Assembly (NCBI RefSeq): GCF_900176515.1
Contig: NZ_FWXV01000009.1
Coordinates: 62,001 to 126,000, forward strand
Origin: Kibdelosporangium aridum
GTDB taxonomy: Bacteria > Actinomycetota > Actinomycetes > Mycobacteriales > Pseudonocardiaceae
DNA length: 64,000 nt
Direction of reading: 5' to 3'
Made by a program: the position numbers and the translations under genes. Below, in pieces: positions 26,745 through 34,533 of the stretch (position 1 is the first letter of the stretch; each line of letters starts with the position of its first letter). The notes under the pieces are model-generated. The model was given only the letters and a program-made list of their open reading frames with translations, was not told where the DNA came from and made no database searches.

Positions 26745-27614
26745 TCAGCCCTTGACGCTGCCGGCGGTCAGGCCGGCCAGGATGTGACGTTGGAAGAACA
26801 GGAACAGCAGCACCATCGGGACGCTGGCCAGCACGAGACCGGCGAGCAGGATGTTGAGCGGCATGTCGATCTCCATCCGCTGCAGCGCCACCGACAACGT
26901 CTGCTTGGTCGGGTCGGGGAACACCAGCAGAGGCCAGATGAAGTCCTTCCATGCGGCCACGATGGCCAGGATCGACACCACGGCGAGGATCGGCTTGGAG
27001 ATCGGCAGCACGATCCGCCAGAGGATGCGGATCTGGCCCGCGCCGTCCAGCACCGCCGCTTCGAGCAGCTCACCGGGGATCTGGTCGAAGAACCGTTTCA
27101 ACAGGTAGATGTTGAACGCGTTCGCCGCTGCAGGGAACCAGATCGCGGTGGGCGAGTTGATCAGGTTGACGCCGAAGATCGGCAGATCGGTGATGGTGAC
27201 GTACGTCGGCACCAGCAACGCGGACGCGGGCACCATCAGCGTGGCCAGCATCAGGGCGAGGATCTTGTTGCCCAGCACCGGACGCAGCTTCGACAACGCG
27301 TACGCGGCCGGTACGTCGACGGCCAGCTGGATCAGCCAAGCGCCGAGCGCGACGAGCACGGTGTTGCCGAAGTAGGTGAGCAGGTTCAGCCGTTCCCACG
27401 ACTCGCCCCATACCTCGGGATGCCACTGGGTGGGGATCACCGTCGGTGGCGTGCGGGCGAGTTCGGTGGGATCCTTCATCGCGCCCGTGATCGCCCAGTA
27501 CATGGGAAAGATGAACGCCAGCAGGAACAGCAGCATGACGGCGGTGAACACCGTCCAGTAGATGGCTTTGCCGCGGCCGCTGCGCAGCTGGGTCGGCGAG
27601 ACCAAGGTACGCAT
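26745..27614 (-). CDS. Sugar ABC transporter permease, MalG type
   Basis: 289 residues with six membrane helices. The EAA loop reads ELLEAAVLDGAGQIRILWRI and the protein ends in FFQRHILAGLTAGSVKG, a hallmark of MalG-like permeases. The ATG overlaps the stop of the MalF-like gene by one base (TGATG). No ATPase gene is in the cluster; in actinomycetes a shared MsiK ATPase usually serves such importers. Confidence 0.93.
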   Translation of the reverse strand: MRTLVSPTQLRSGRGKAIYWTVFTAVMLLFLLAFIFPMYWAITGAMKDPTELARTPPTVIPTQWHPEVWGESWERLNLLTYFGNTVLVALGAWLIQLAVDVPAAYALSKLRPVLGNKILALMLATLMVPASALLVPTYVTITDLPIFGVNLINSPTAIWFPAAANAFNIYLLKRFFDQIPGELLEAAVLDGAGQIRILWRIVLPISKPILAVVSILAIVAAWKDFIWPLLVFPDPTKQTLSVALQRMEIDMPLNILLAGLVLASVPMVLLFLFFQRHILAGLTAGSVKG

Positions 27615-28579
27615 CAGTCCTCGCTCCTTGTCCTCGTCAGCCGCAGATAGAAGCCGGAGAAGATGGCCAAGGCGATGAGCAGCAACAAGCTCATGGCACT
27701 GGCCGAGCCGAAGTCGTTGTACGTGAACGCATACCGGTACAACAACAGCAGCACGGTGACCGTGGACTCCTCTGGGCCGCCGCCGGTCATCACGTACGGC
27801 TCGGTGAAGACCTGCATCGTGGCCACGATCTGCAGCAGCAACAACACCAGCAGTACGAACTTGGTCTGCGGGATGGTCACGTGCCACAGCCGTTTGAACA
27901 GTCCGGCACCGTCCAGTTCGGCCGATTCGTAGAGCTCACCCGGAATCGTCTGCAACGCGGCCAAGTAGATCAACGTCGTCGAGCCCATGTTGGCCCATGT
28001 GGACACGATGACCAACGAAACCATTGCCGTGCTTGACGAGTCCAGCCACGCGCCGCCGGGCAAGCCGACCGCGCCGAGCGCCGCGTTGGCCAGACCCGGG
28101 CCCGGGTTGTAGATCCACTTCCACAGCATCGCCACGACCACCGGCGGCAACATCACCGGCAGGTACACCGCGACCCGGAAGAAAGCCTTGGCGTGCCGCA
28201 ACTCGTTGAGCAGGACCGCGGTCACGAACGGCACCGCGAACCCCAGCACCAACGCGATCACGGTGAACTCCAACGTGTTCAGCCACGCGGTGGCGAACAG
28301 CGGGTCGGCGAACAACCGCTCGAAGTTGTCGAACCCCACCCACTTGGGCGGATCGACGAAGTTGACCTCCTGGAAGGACAACAGGATCCCGCGCACGATC
28401 GGGTACCAGGAGAACAACGCGAAGACCACCAGCGCGGCGGCCAGCAACCCGTACGCGGTCAGGTTGTCGTTGACCTTGCGCCGCAGCCTGGAAACCGTTT
28501 TGCCGGCGGGCGGGACCTCGGCAGGCCAGGCGATCTGGCCTGCCGGGGCCGGTGCCTCACTTGACTTGAGCGAGGGCAC
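27614..28579 (-). CDS. Sugar ABC transporter permease, MalF type
   Basis: 321 residues: a Pro/Ala-rich N-terminus, then six helices and the EAA loop (ELYESAELDGAGLFKRLWHV). It forms the membrane channel together with the MalG-like protein. The only usable start is GTG 28579, which makes the gene overlap the binding-protein gene by 23 bp. It probably lies in the cytoplasmic membrane and works with the lipoprotein encoded upstream. Confidence 0.92.
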   Translation of the reverse strand: MPSLKSSEAPAPAGQIAWPAEVPPAGKTVSRLRRKVNDNLTAYGLLAAALVVFALFSWYPIVRGILLSFQEVNFVDPPKWVGFDNFERLFADPLFATAWLNTLEFTVIALVLGFAVPFVTAVLLNELRHAKAFFRVAVYLPVMLPPVVVAMLWKWIYNPGPGLANAALGAVGLPGGAWLDSSSTAMVSLVIVSTWANMGSTTLIYLAALQTIPGELYESAELDGAGLFKRLWHVTIPQTKFVLLVLLLLQIVATMQVFTEPYVMTGGGPEESTVTVLLLLYRYAFTYNDFGSASAMSLLLLIALAIFSGFYLRLTRTRSED

Positions 28580-29915
28580 TGTTGACCTTGGCTTCCGCGT
28601 CGGACAGCAGCTGGTCGATGTTGGCGTCCTTGTTGGTCAGCACACCCTGCATCACGTTGTCCAGCACGGCGTAGACCTGCTGGGCGTTCGGTGGCTCCAG
28701 GTTGCCCTTGAGCCTGGTGTTGCCCTCGAGGTACGCCGCGAAGTTCTTCTCGGGCACGTTGGCGTACTTGGTCTTCAGCTCGGCCTGCTTGGCCCTGGTG
28801 TCACCGGTGTAGATGTCCGGGGTGGGGATCGCGGGCAGGCCGATCGGCTGCTGCTCAGCCAGGTACTGGTTGATCCGCTGCTCGATCCGGTTCGGGTCGA
28901 GGTACTTCCAGTCGATCCACTTCAGACCGGCCTTGATCTTCTCCGGCGACGCCTTGGGGTTGATCATGTATCCCTCGCCGCCGAGCAGCGTTCCGGAACC
29001 AGGCAGCGCGGCGACGCCGTAGTCGTCGTACTTGCCCTTGAACTCCTTGACCAGCACTGGGACGTTGTCGGGCGCACCCAGGTACATACCCAGCTGGCCC
29101 GCTCCCATCAGCCGCTGGACGTCGGTGGCCTCAAGCAGTTGCTTCTCGCCCATCGAGTTGTCGGTCCAGCGCATGTCCTTCAACAGCTGCAAGGCCTGCT
29201 TGACCTTGGCGTTGTTGAAGTCGGCCGTCCACTTCTCGCCTTCCTGCCTGGCGATCTGGCTGCCCATGGCGTACGCCCAGGTCACCAGGTGCCAACCGCC
29301 CTGGTTGTTCTTGCTCAGGTCGGCGAAGCCGATGGTTCCGTTGCCCAGCGCGGAGATCTTCTTGGCCGCGTCACGCACCTGGTCCCACGATGTCGGCGGC
29401 TTGTCCGGGTCGAGGCCCGCCTTGGTGAACAGCGTGCGGTTGTAGAGCAGGCCCATCGAGTAGTTGGCGGTCGGCAGGCCGTAGATCTTGCCGCCGCGGT
29501 CCTTGAAGATGTCCAGCAGCGCGGGTTGCAGCTGCTTGACCACCGCCATGTCCTTGATGTGCTCGGTGATGTCCGCGGCCTGCCTGCGGGCGATGATGTT
29601 GGCCGGGTCGGTGAAGTAGACGTAGTAGACGTCCTCGAGCTGGCCACCGGCCAGTTTGGCCGAGAAGGTCTTGGGGTCCATGAACCCCTCGTGCGGCACG
29701 ATGTCGATGTCCGGGTTGAGCTTTTCGAACTCCGCCACGTCCGCGTCGAAGATCTTGCGTTCGATCGCCTGGCTGCTCGGCGGTTGCCCGGTGACGGTGA
29801 TGGCGACCTTGCCACCGGGTGCCGGCTGATTCGATGACTCGCTCCCGCAGGCCGACAGGCCTAACGCCGTGACGGCGACTAAGAGTGTCGTCCTGCGGGT
29901 GAGGGTTCTCTGCAT
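28557..29915 (-). CDS. Sugar ABC transporter substrate-binding lipoprotein
   Basis: 452 residues. The lipobox LSAC places the lipidated Cys at position 23. The fold is the two-lobed extracellular solute-binding protein family 1: PDIDIVPHEGF, YGLPTANYSMGLLYN, LGGEGYMINPKAS. It delivers an oligosaccharide to the MalF/MalG-like pair. It is the first gene of the importer and has a 111-bp promoter region shared with nothing else (the lacI gene stops at 30027). Confidence 0.92.
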   Translation of the reverse strand: MQRTLTRRTTLLVAVTALGLSACGSESSNQPAPGGKVAITVTGQPPSSQAIERKIFDADVAEFEKLNPDIDIVPHEGFMDPKTFSAKLAGGQLEDVYYVYFTDPANIIARRQAADITEHIKDMAVVKQLQPALLDIFKDRGGKIYGLPTANYSMGLLYNRTLFTKAGLDPDKPPTSWDQVRDAAKKISALGNGTIGFADLSKNNQGGWHLVTWAYAMGSQIARQEGEKWTADFNNAKVKQALQLLKDMRWTDNSMGEKQLLEATDVQRLMGAGQLGMYLGAPDNVPVLVKEFKGKYDDYGVAALPGSGTLLGGEGYMINPKASPEKIKAGLKWIDWKYLDPNRIEQRINQYLAEQQPIGLPAIPTPDIYTGDTRAKQAELKTKYANVPEKNFAAYLEGNTRLKGNLEPPNAQQVYAVLDNVMQGVLTNKDANIDQLLSDAEAKVNSALAQVK

Positions 29916-30005
29916 GGCAAGCGCCCCATCTCAGCTATCCAACGACGCTGTGTGATGGCGCTCACCCTAAGAGAAGCGAACGCGAGAGCGCAATATGTCG
30001 ATGAG

Positions 30006-30016
30006 ACTTCGCAAGT
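30006..30016. promoter_or_regulatory. Possible operator upstream of the sugar-binding protein gene
   Basis: ACTTCGCAAGT is an imperfect palindrome (ACTT...AAGT) 91 bp before the gene start. LacI-family sites usually have a central CG and similar half-sites. Tentative. Confidence 0.3.
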
Positions 30017-30026
30017 AACGAACAGC

Positions 30027-31034
30027 TCACCGTGTGCTGGGTGCAGTCGACCCCCTGACGACGAGTTCCGGCTCGAACAGCAGCTCTTCATCGGTCACCG
30101 AAGCCCCGTTGATCTGCATAGTCAGCAGTTCGACCGCGGCGCGGCCCATGGCTTCGATCGGCTGGCGGATGGTGGTCAACGGCGGGTCGACACAGTTCAT
30201 GAACGCGGAATCGTCGTACCCGATCACTGAAACATCTTGCGGGACCGACAGCCCTTGACGGCGTACCGCGCGGATCGCGCCGAGCGCCTGCGGGTCACTG
30301 GCGCAGACGATGCCGGTGATCCCACGTTTGACCAGGCGAGCGGCCGCGGCCTGGCCGCCTTCCAGCGAGTACATCGCGTGCTCGAACCAGTCCGGTTCCA
30401 CGTCGATGTTCGCCGCCTTCGCGGCGGCCTCGAACGCGTGCTGTTTGCGGCGGGAAGGCACGTGGTCATCCGGCCCGAGAACCATGCCGACCTTGGTGTG
30501 CCCCAGCGACACCAGGTGCGTCAGCGCCTGCTCGGCGGCGACCGCGTCATCACACGAGACCGTGGGGAAACTCAGATCCTCGATGGCCGCGTTGATCAGC
30601 ACGGTCGGCAGGTTGCGCTCGGTCAGCCTGGCGTAGTGCTCATGCGCGGCGTCCGCTTGCGCGTAGTTGCCGCCGGCGAACACAACGCCGGAGACGTGCT
30701 GCTGCAACAGCAACTCTATGTAGTCGGCCTCGGTGACGCCGCCCGCGGTACGGGTGCACAGCACGGGCGTGAAACCCTGCTGTGCCAACCCGTTGCCGAT
30801 GATCTCCCCGAACGCCGGGAAGATCGGGTTCTGCAGCTCAGGCAGGACTAGTCCGACCAGTCGAGCCCGTTCGCCCCGCAGCTGGGTCGGTCGCTCGTAC
30901 CCCAGTACATCCAGTGCTGTCAGCACCGCGGTACGGGTACTCTCCGAAACACCCGGCTTCCCGTTGAGCACCCGGCTCACGGTCGCCTCACTCACCCCGA
31001 CCTTGCGGGCGACTTCGGCAAGTCTTCGCGTCAT
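30027..31034 (-). CDS. LacI family repressor of the alpha-glucoside operon
   Basis: 335 residues. The helix-turn-helix (LAEVARKVGVSEATVSRVLNG) and hinge are followed by a periplasmic-binding-like effector domain (VGLVLPELQNPIFPAFGEIIG, DDHVPSRRKQHAFEAAAK, SVIGYDDSAFMNCVDPPLTTIRQP). It sits 111 bp upstream of the binding-protein gene on the same strand and should repress it until an imported alpha-glucoside binds. Its ATG is 7 nt downstream of a TATAGT hexamer, so its own mRNA is probably leaderless. Confidence 0.92.
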   Translation of the reverse strand: MTRRLAEVARKVGVSEATVSRVLNGKPGVSESTRTAVLTALDVLGYERPTQLRGERARLVGLVLPELQNPIFPAFGEIIGNGLAQQGFTPVLCTRTAGGVTEADYIELLLQQHVSGVVFAGGNYAQADAAHEHYARLTERNLPTVLINAAIEDLSFPTVSCDDAVAAEQALTHLVSLGHTKVGMVLGPDDHVPSRRKQHAFEAAAKAANIDVEPDWFEHAMYSLEGGQAAAARLVKRGITGIVCASDPQALGAIRAVRRQGLSVPQDVSVIGYDDSAFMNCVDPPLTTIRQPIEAMGRAAVELLTMQINGASVTDEELLFEPELVVRGSTAPSTR

Positions 31035-31041
31035 GTCCGCA

Positions 31042-31085
31042 ACTATAAGACAATCCTTGCAGTCCGCTTGCGGCCATTTGCAGTC
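31042..31085 (-). promoter_or_regulatory. lacI promoter with phased direct repeats
   Basis: On the minus strand TATAGT (31047-31042) stands 7 nt before the lacI ATG. Upstream are two direct copies of TTGCAGTC (plus strand 31057-31064 and 31078-31085) exactly 21 bp apart, two helical turns, suggesting a protein-binding pair. Confidence 0.45.
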
Positions 31086-31089
31086 AGCG

Positions 31090-32151
31090 TCATGACCGGG
31101 CCACCGCGCGCAGCTCTTCGCGGGTCTCCGGCAGACCGGCCTTGCGCAGCCAGATCAGCGGGTTCGCGATCTGCCCCCAGTTGCGGTCGTGCTCGGCGAT
31201 CGCCGACACGAACTGCCGTTGAACCGGCGTCAACTTGCCATCGAACGGGGCCGGGAACGCCTTCGCCAGCAGCGGGCCCCAGTCGCTGTCGACGGTGTAA
31301 CCGCTGCCGAGCGGGACGACAGCCAGTGCGGCGGGCAGTAGCTCCTCGAAGGTCTCGGTCCGGTCGATCGCCGCGCTGATCAGCGTGAACCGGAACCAGC
31401 CGTCGAACTGCGGCAACGGTTCGGGAAACCAGCCGTCCGCGGTCGCCGGGTCTTGCAACGCGTCCAGGATCAGCCGCGTGGCCTCTTTGTTGTCCGTGCA
31501 CGTCAGCGCGGCGCACACGGCAACGGCCGGGTCGGCGTCTTCCAGCAGGGCTGAGGTGTCCGCGCCGATGGCGCCGAGACCGAACACGGCGGCGGCACGT
31601 TCTCGCCGGTCGGTGCTGCTGGCGAGGATGCGCTCGAACAGCCGCGCGTCGGCCAGGTCGGGCAGGGCGGTGACGACGCTGAGCGCGGCTTCCCGGACCG
31701 TCAGGTCGGGATCGTCGACGTAGGGCAGTGCGGCGGTGTAGATCTCCGGCAGCACCGCACGGCACGCCTGCACGTCCGGATCGTCCGCGTCCTGATAGGT
31801 GGCCGACTCGGCGAAGTTGGCCAGCCACTCGAGCAGCGCGGCACGCAGCGGCCGCTCCCGGTCGTCCCACGGGTAGGCGCTTTCGCTGGCCGCGAGGGTG
31901 GCCTTGGCAGGCAGGATCGCCGCGATGTAGCGCGCGGCCGGCGCGGTCGAGCTGTAGATCGACCCTTGGTGCAGCACGGACATCTCGATCTGGCTGAGTG
32001 CGTACGCCTGCTTTTCCGGATCGTCGTCCAGCAGTTGGGCCAGCAGACCGGGCGTGTCACCGGCGGGTCCGTACGCGTGCTGGAGACTGTCCCAGTCGGG
32101 CTCTTCGAGCAATTGGTCGGGTTTCACGCGCGTCATCCAATCGTGTGTCAC
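31090..32151 (-). CDS. HEAT-repeat-like protein of unknown function
   Basis: 353 residues, soluble and acidic, made of paired helices with HEAT-type spacing (PDLTVREAALSVVTALPDL, RRERAAAVFGLGAIG, DPAVAVCAALTC). No catalytic motif or signal is visible. Proteins of this kind bind partner proteins; some are immunity proteins, but no toxin gene is adjacent. GTG 32151 is the longest start; ATG 32136 is an alternative. Divergent from the M15 peptidase gene by 36 bp and 55 bp upstream of lacI. Confidence 0.65.
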   Translation of the reverse strand: MTHDWMTRVKPDQLLEEPDWDSLQHAYGPAGDTPGLLAQLLDDDPEKQAYALSQIEMSVLHQGSIYSSTAPAARYIAAILPAKATLAASESAYPWDDRERPLRAALLEWLANFAESATYQDADDPDVQACRAVLPEIYTAALPYVDDPDLTVREAALSVVTALPDLADARLFERILASSTDRRERAAAVFGLGAIGADTSALLEDADPAVAVCAALTCTDNKEATRLILDALQDPATADGWFPEPLPQFDGWFRFTLISAAIDRTETFEELLPAALAVVPLGSGYTVDSDWGPLLAKAFPAPFDGKLTPVQRQFVSAIAEHDRNWGQIANPLIWLRKAGLPETREELRAVARS

Positions 32152-32187
32152 CAGATCGTGTCGTTACGGAGTACGGATTCGCCCGTT

Positions 32188-33789
32188 GTGCCTGGTGTGC
32201 GGGTTGGTGCGGCGCTGCTGTCGGTGATCGTCATGCTCGGCGCGCAGCCGCCGGAGGAGGCAGGCGTGGCGCCGGGCGCGGCCGTGCCAGACTCCCGGCC
32301 CGGTGAGGCGTTCGCCTATCCAGTCGTCGCGCAGCTGCAACGGACCGCCACCGACGTGCAGCGTGAGCTCGGCACGCTCGCCAACGACATTCATCTGGCC
32401 GAACAGGCGGTGCGCGAGTCCTCAGCCGCGCTGGACCAGGCGCGTTCCGCGCGCGAAGCGGCCAACGCGGCTGTCCGGGCACGTCAGGCGGACGTCGACC
32501 GGTACGCCTCGGCCATCCTGAGCTCGTTCGGCCGCCCCAACCAGTTCCAGGTGCTGTTGCTGGCCCGCTCGCCGGACGACTTCCTCGACGGCTCCAGCCT
32601 GATGGCCCGCGTGCAGGAGGCGGAGGCCGAGGAGCTCACCGGCGCGGTGCAACGCCATCAGGCGGCCGTACGCGCGGAGGAAGCGGCATCGAACGCCGCC
32701 AAGGCCGCCGCTGACCGTAAGGCGGATCTGGACCGCCGCAACGGTGACGCCACCAACCGCGCGGCGGCGATCACCGGTGAGTTCCGGAGCAAACTGGCTC
32801 AGACCAACTCCACAGTCGTGGCCATGCAGCAGGCGCAGCGCACGCGCAACGACCAAACGGCCGCCAATTGGCGTGCTTACCTCGACAAGCTCGCCGCCTC
32901 GGGCATCCGCCCGGGGCCGGCGCCGACCGAAGCGACGCTGCAGTCGGGCGAGCGCTTGGTCGTATGGCCGGAGGCGACCATCCGCGCGGTGACCACTGCC
33001 GTCGGGGCCCTCGGCAAGCCATACGCGCCGCAAGGCGACGGTCCCGACGCGTATTCGTGCGACGGGCTCACACGCGCCGCCTACGGCTTGAAGGGGTCAG
33101 CGGCCGAGCAGATGGCTGTGCTGCAGCCCGTCAACGACCCGCAACCGGGCGATCTCGTGTTCATCGGGCCGGAACGGTATGGCGTGCAGAACGTCGGTGT
33201 CGTGCTGGACCCGCGCACGATGATCAGTGCGGACGCACGGCTCGTCGGTGTTGTCGTCACCGACATACCTACGGCGGTTCTCGGGTACGCGCGACCGTCA
33301 TTGCCTTTGCGGCCCGCGCAACCGGTGCCGCAACGTACGGATTCCGGCTTGGTGTGGCGGTGCGGGGGAGTGGATCTGCCCTCGGGTGGGTGGAGCGGCT
33401 ACCCCAATGGGCTCATCCCGGCTTCCGCGCTGTGTCCTATAGGGATAGGTGACCACCGGTTGCGGTGCGATGCTGCGTTTTCCTTCCAAGGGTTGGCCGC
33501 CGCGTTCGGTTCGGCCTTCGGGCGGCCTATGTGCGTGACTGACTCGTATCGCACGTTCGAGGAACAGGTCCGGTTGTACGGCGTGAAGCCCGCTCTGGCC
33601 GCTGTGCCTGGTACGAGCAACCACGGCTGGGGCCTCGCGCTGGATCTCTGCGGTGGCGCGCAGTCGTTCGGGACCGCGGAGTACGCCTGGATGCGTGCCA
33701 ACGCGGGCCGCTTCGGTTGGCAAAATCCGTCATGGGCATTGCCGGGACGCGGCCGTGAGGAACCGTGGCACTGGGAGTACGGAATTTGA
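32188..33789 (+). CDS. Secreted coiled-coil protein with degenerate P60-like and M15 peptidase domains
   Basis: 533 residues. A signal-like N-terminus (about 1-30) leads to a long coiled coil (about 45-235). Next is a P60-like domain: Cys291 in YSCDGLTRAAYG is kept, but the usual His of HVGIY is replaced (QNVGVVLD) and the following IHA is ISA. The C-terminus is an M15 D-Ala-D-Ala/L-Ala-D-Glu peptidase with DSYRTFEEQV, His479 and Asp486 in SNHGWGLALD, and His528 in PWHWEY. It probably trims peptidoglycan, with the P60 part as a binding module. GTG 32188 is chosen because the hydrophobic segment begins there. Confidence 0.75.
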   Translation: MPGVRVGAALLSVIVMLGAQPPEEAGVAPGAAVPDSRPGEAFAYPVVAQLQRTATDVQRELGTLANDIHLAEQAVRESSAALDQARSAREAANAAVRARQADVDRYASAILSSFGRPNQFQVLLLARSPDDFLDGSSLMARVQEAEAEELTGAVQRHQAAVRAEEAASNAAKAAADRKADLDRRNGDATNRAAAITGEFRSKLAQTNSTVVAMQQAQRTRNDQTAANWRAYLDKLAASGIRPGPAPTEATLQSGERLVVWPEATIRAVTTAVGALGKPYAPQGDGPDAYSCDGLTRAAYGLKGSAAEQMAVLQPVNDPQPGDLVFIGPERYGVQNVGVVLDPRTMISADARLVGVVVTDIPTAVLGYARPSLPLRPAQPVPQRTDSGLVWRCGGVDLPSGGWSGYPNGLIPASALCPIGIGDHRLRCDAAFSFQGLAAAFGSAFGRPMCVTDSYRTFEEQVRLYGVKPALAAVPGTSNHGWGLALDLCGGAQSFGTAEYAWMRANAGRFGWQNPSWALPGRGREEPWHWEYGI

Positions 33790-33880
33790 CGGTCTTTCGG
33801 CCCAAATGTGGCCTGTGACCTGCGCGAACGATAGCCCGTCCAAAACTGTCGGACCTGACCGCTAAGGTGACCTCAATCGA

Positions 33881-33896
33881 TCGAACATACGATCGA
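33881..33896. promoter_or_regulatory. LexA-like box before the Cys-rich small gene
   Basis: TCGAAC-ATAC-GATCGA differs at one base from the mycobacterial SOS box TCGAAC-N4-GTTCGA. It lies 23 bp before the start codon and just after a TAAGGT hexamer (33862-33867). A second CGATCGAAC follows at 33890-33898. Confidence 0.35.
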
Positions 33897-33918
33897 ACGA
33901 CTGGCTTGGGAGCTGGAC

Positions 33919-34119
33919 ATGGTCGTCGACTGCGACAGCTGTGAAGTGCGCGGGAAGGCTTGCCAGGAGTGTGTCGTCAGCGTCTTGCTCGGCCCGCCGA
34001 GCACGGTCGACCTCGACTCGTCCGAACAGCGGGCGATCGATGTGCTCGCCAGCGCTGGAATGGTTCCCAAACTGAGGCTGATTCCCATTACCCCGGTGAA
34101 CACACCCGAGGTCGCCTGA
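33919..34119 (+). CDS. Conserved small Cys-rich actinobacterial protein
   Basis: 66 residues with two CxxC pairs (Cys5-Cys8 and Cys15-Cys18: DCDSCEVRGKACQECVV) followed by VLLGPP and a helix-strand tail. The spacing fits a small zinc-binding fold. Short proteins with this CEVRG-x-C-x-x-CVV signature are, as far as I recall, widespread in actinomycetes, with no known function. ATG follows GGGAG at 33908-33912. Confidence 0.7.
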   Translation: MVVDCDSCEVRGKACQECVVSVLLGPPSTVDLDSSEQRAIDVLASAGMVPKLRLIPITPVNTPEVA

Positions 34120-34340
34120 TCAGGCGCCGAACGGTACCGATTGGGCGACGAGCGGCAACAGACCGTGGTGACCTGGGTGTTGTTGTGATCACACCGGGCA
34201 TCCGGCCCTGCTCCATTGGGGTTTCGGCGATTACTGAGGAAGATTTTGCGTTGACTGGCTGGACGGGTGCCGCGTTCCTTCGTAACCTGTCCGAGATCTC
34301 GCGGCCCCCGATCACCCACCAAAGGGTGATGACGTGAGAT
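34120..34340. other. Intergenic region before the structured leader
   Basis: No coding frame is supported. The only clear structure is a 7-bp hairpin ATCACCC-ACCAAA-GGGTGAT just upstream of the leader. The promoter of the NlpC/P60 gene should be here but no convincing -35/-10 pair is visible. Confidence 0.4.
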
Positions 34341-34342
34341 CG

Positions 34343-34505
34343 CCGCCGAGTCAGCACCCCAGGCAAGTCGGGGCTGGGAGCTGAACCGGAACACCCCACC
34401 GGTTGGGAGAACGTGCCGGCGCTTGGAGTGCGTGTCCACTCGCTTGCTGGCCCGCTCTTTGGGTACCCCCGTGCCCATTGAGCCTGGGTTCCCTTCCCTC
34501 GGCGG
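34343..34505 (+). ncRNA. Structured 5' leader of the NlpC/P60 gene, candidate c-di-AMP (ydaO-type) riboswitch
   Basis: An 8-bp closing helix, CCGCCGAG (34343-34350) with CTCGGCGG (34498-34505), encloses about 150 nt with further helices (for example CACCCCAGGC.../GGGGCTGGG and CCGG/CCGG). The start CCGCCGAGTCA and the end GGCGGTAGGAG resemble actinobacterial ydaO leaders, a class known upstream of cell-wall hydrolase genes. The internal conserved GUGAAUC and GUCAGCUAACC strings are not matched well, so the class assignment is tentative. Confidence 0.4.
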
Positions 34506-34533
34506 TAGGAGAGACGAAGGAGACACGCGCGAC

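Noticed and set aside
28488..28503. GGAAACCGTTTT, LacI-operator-like string
   Set aside because: Lies inside the coding part of the MalF-like gene with no promoter; chance likely.
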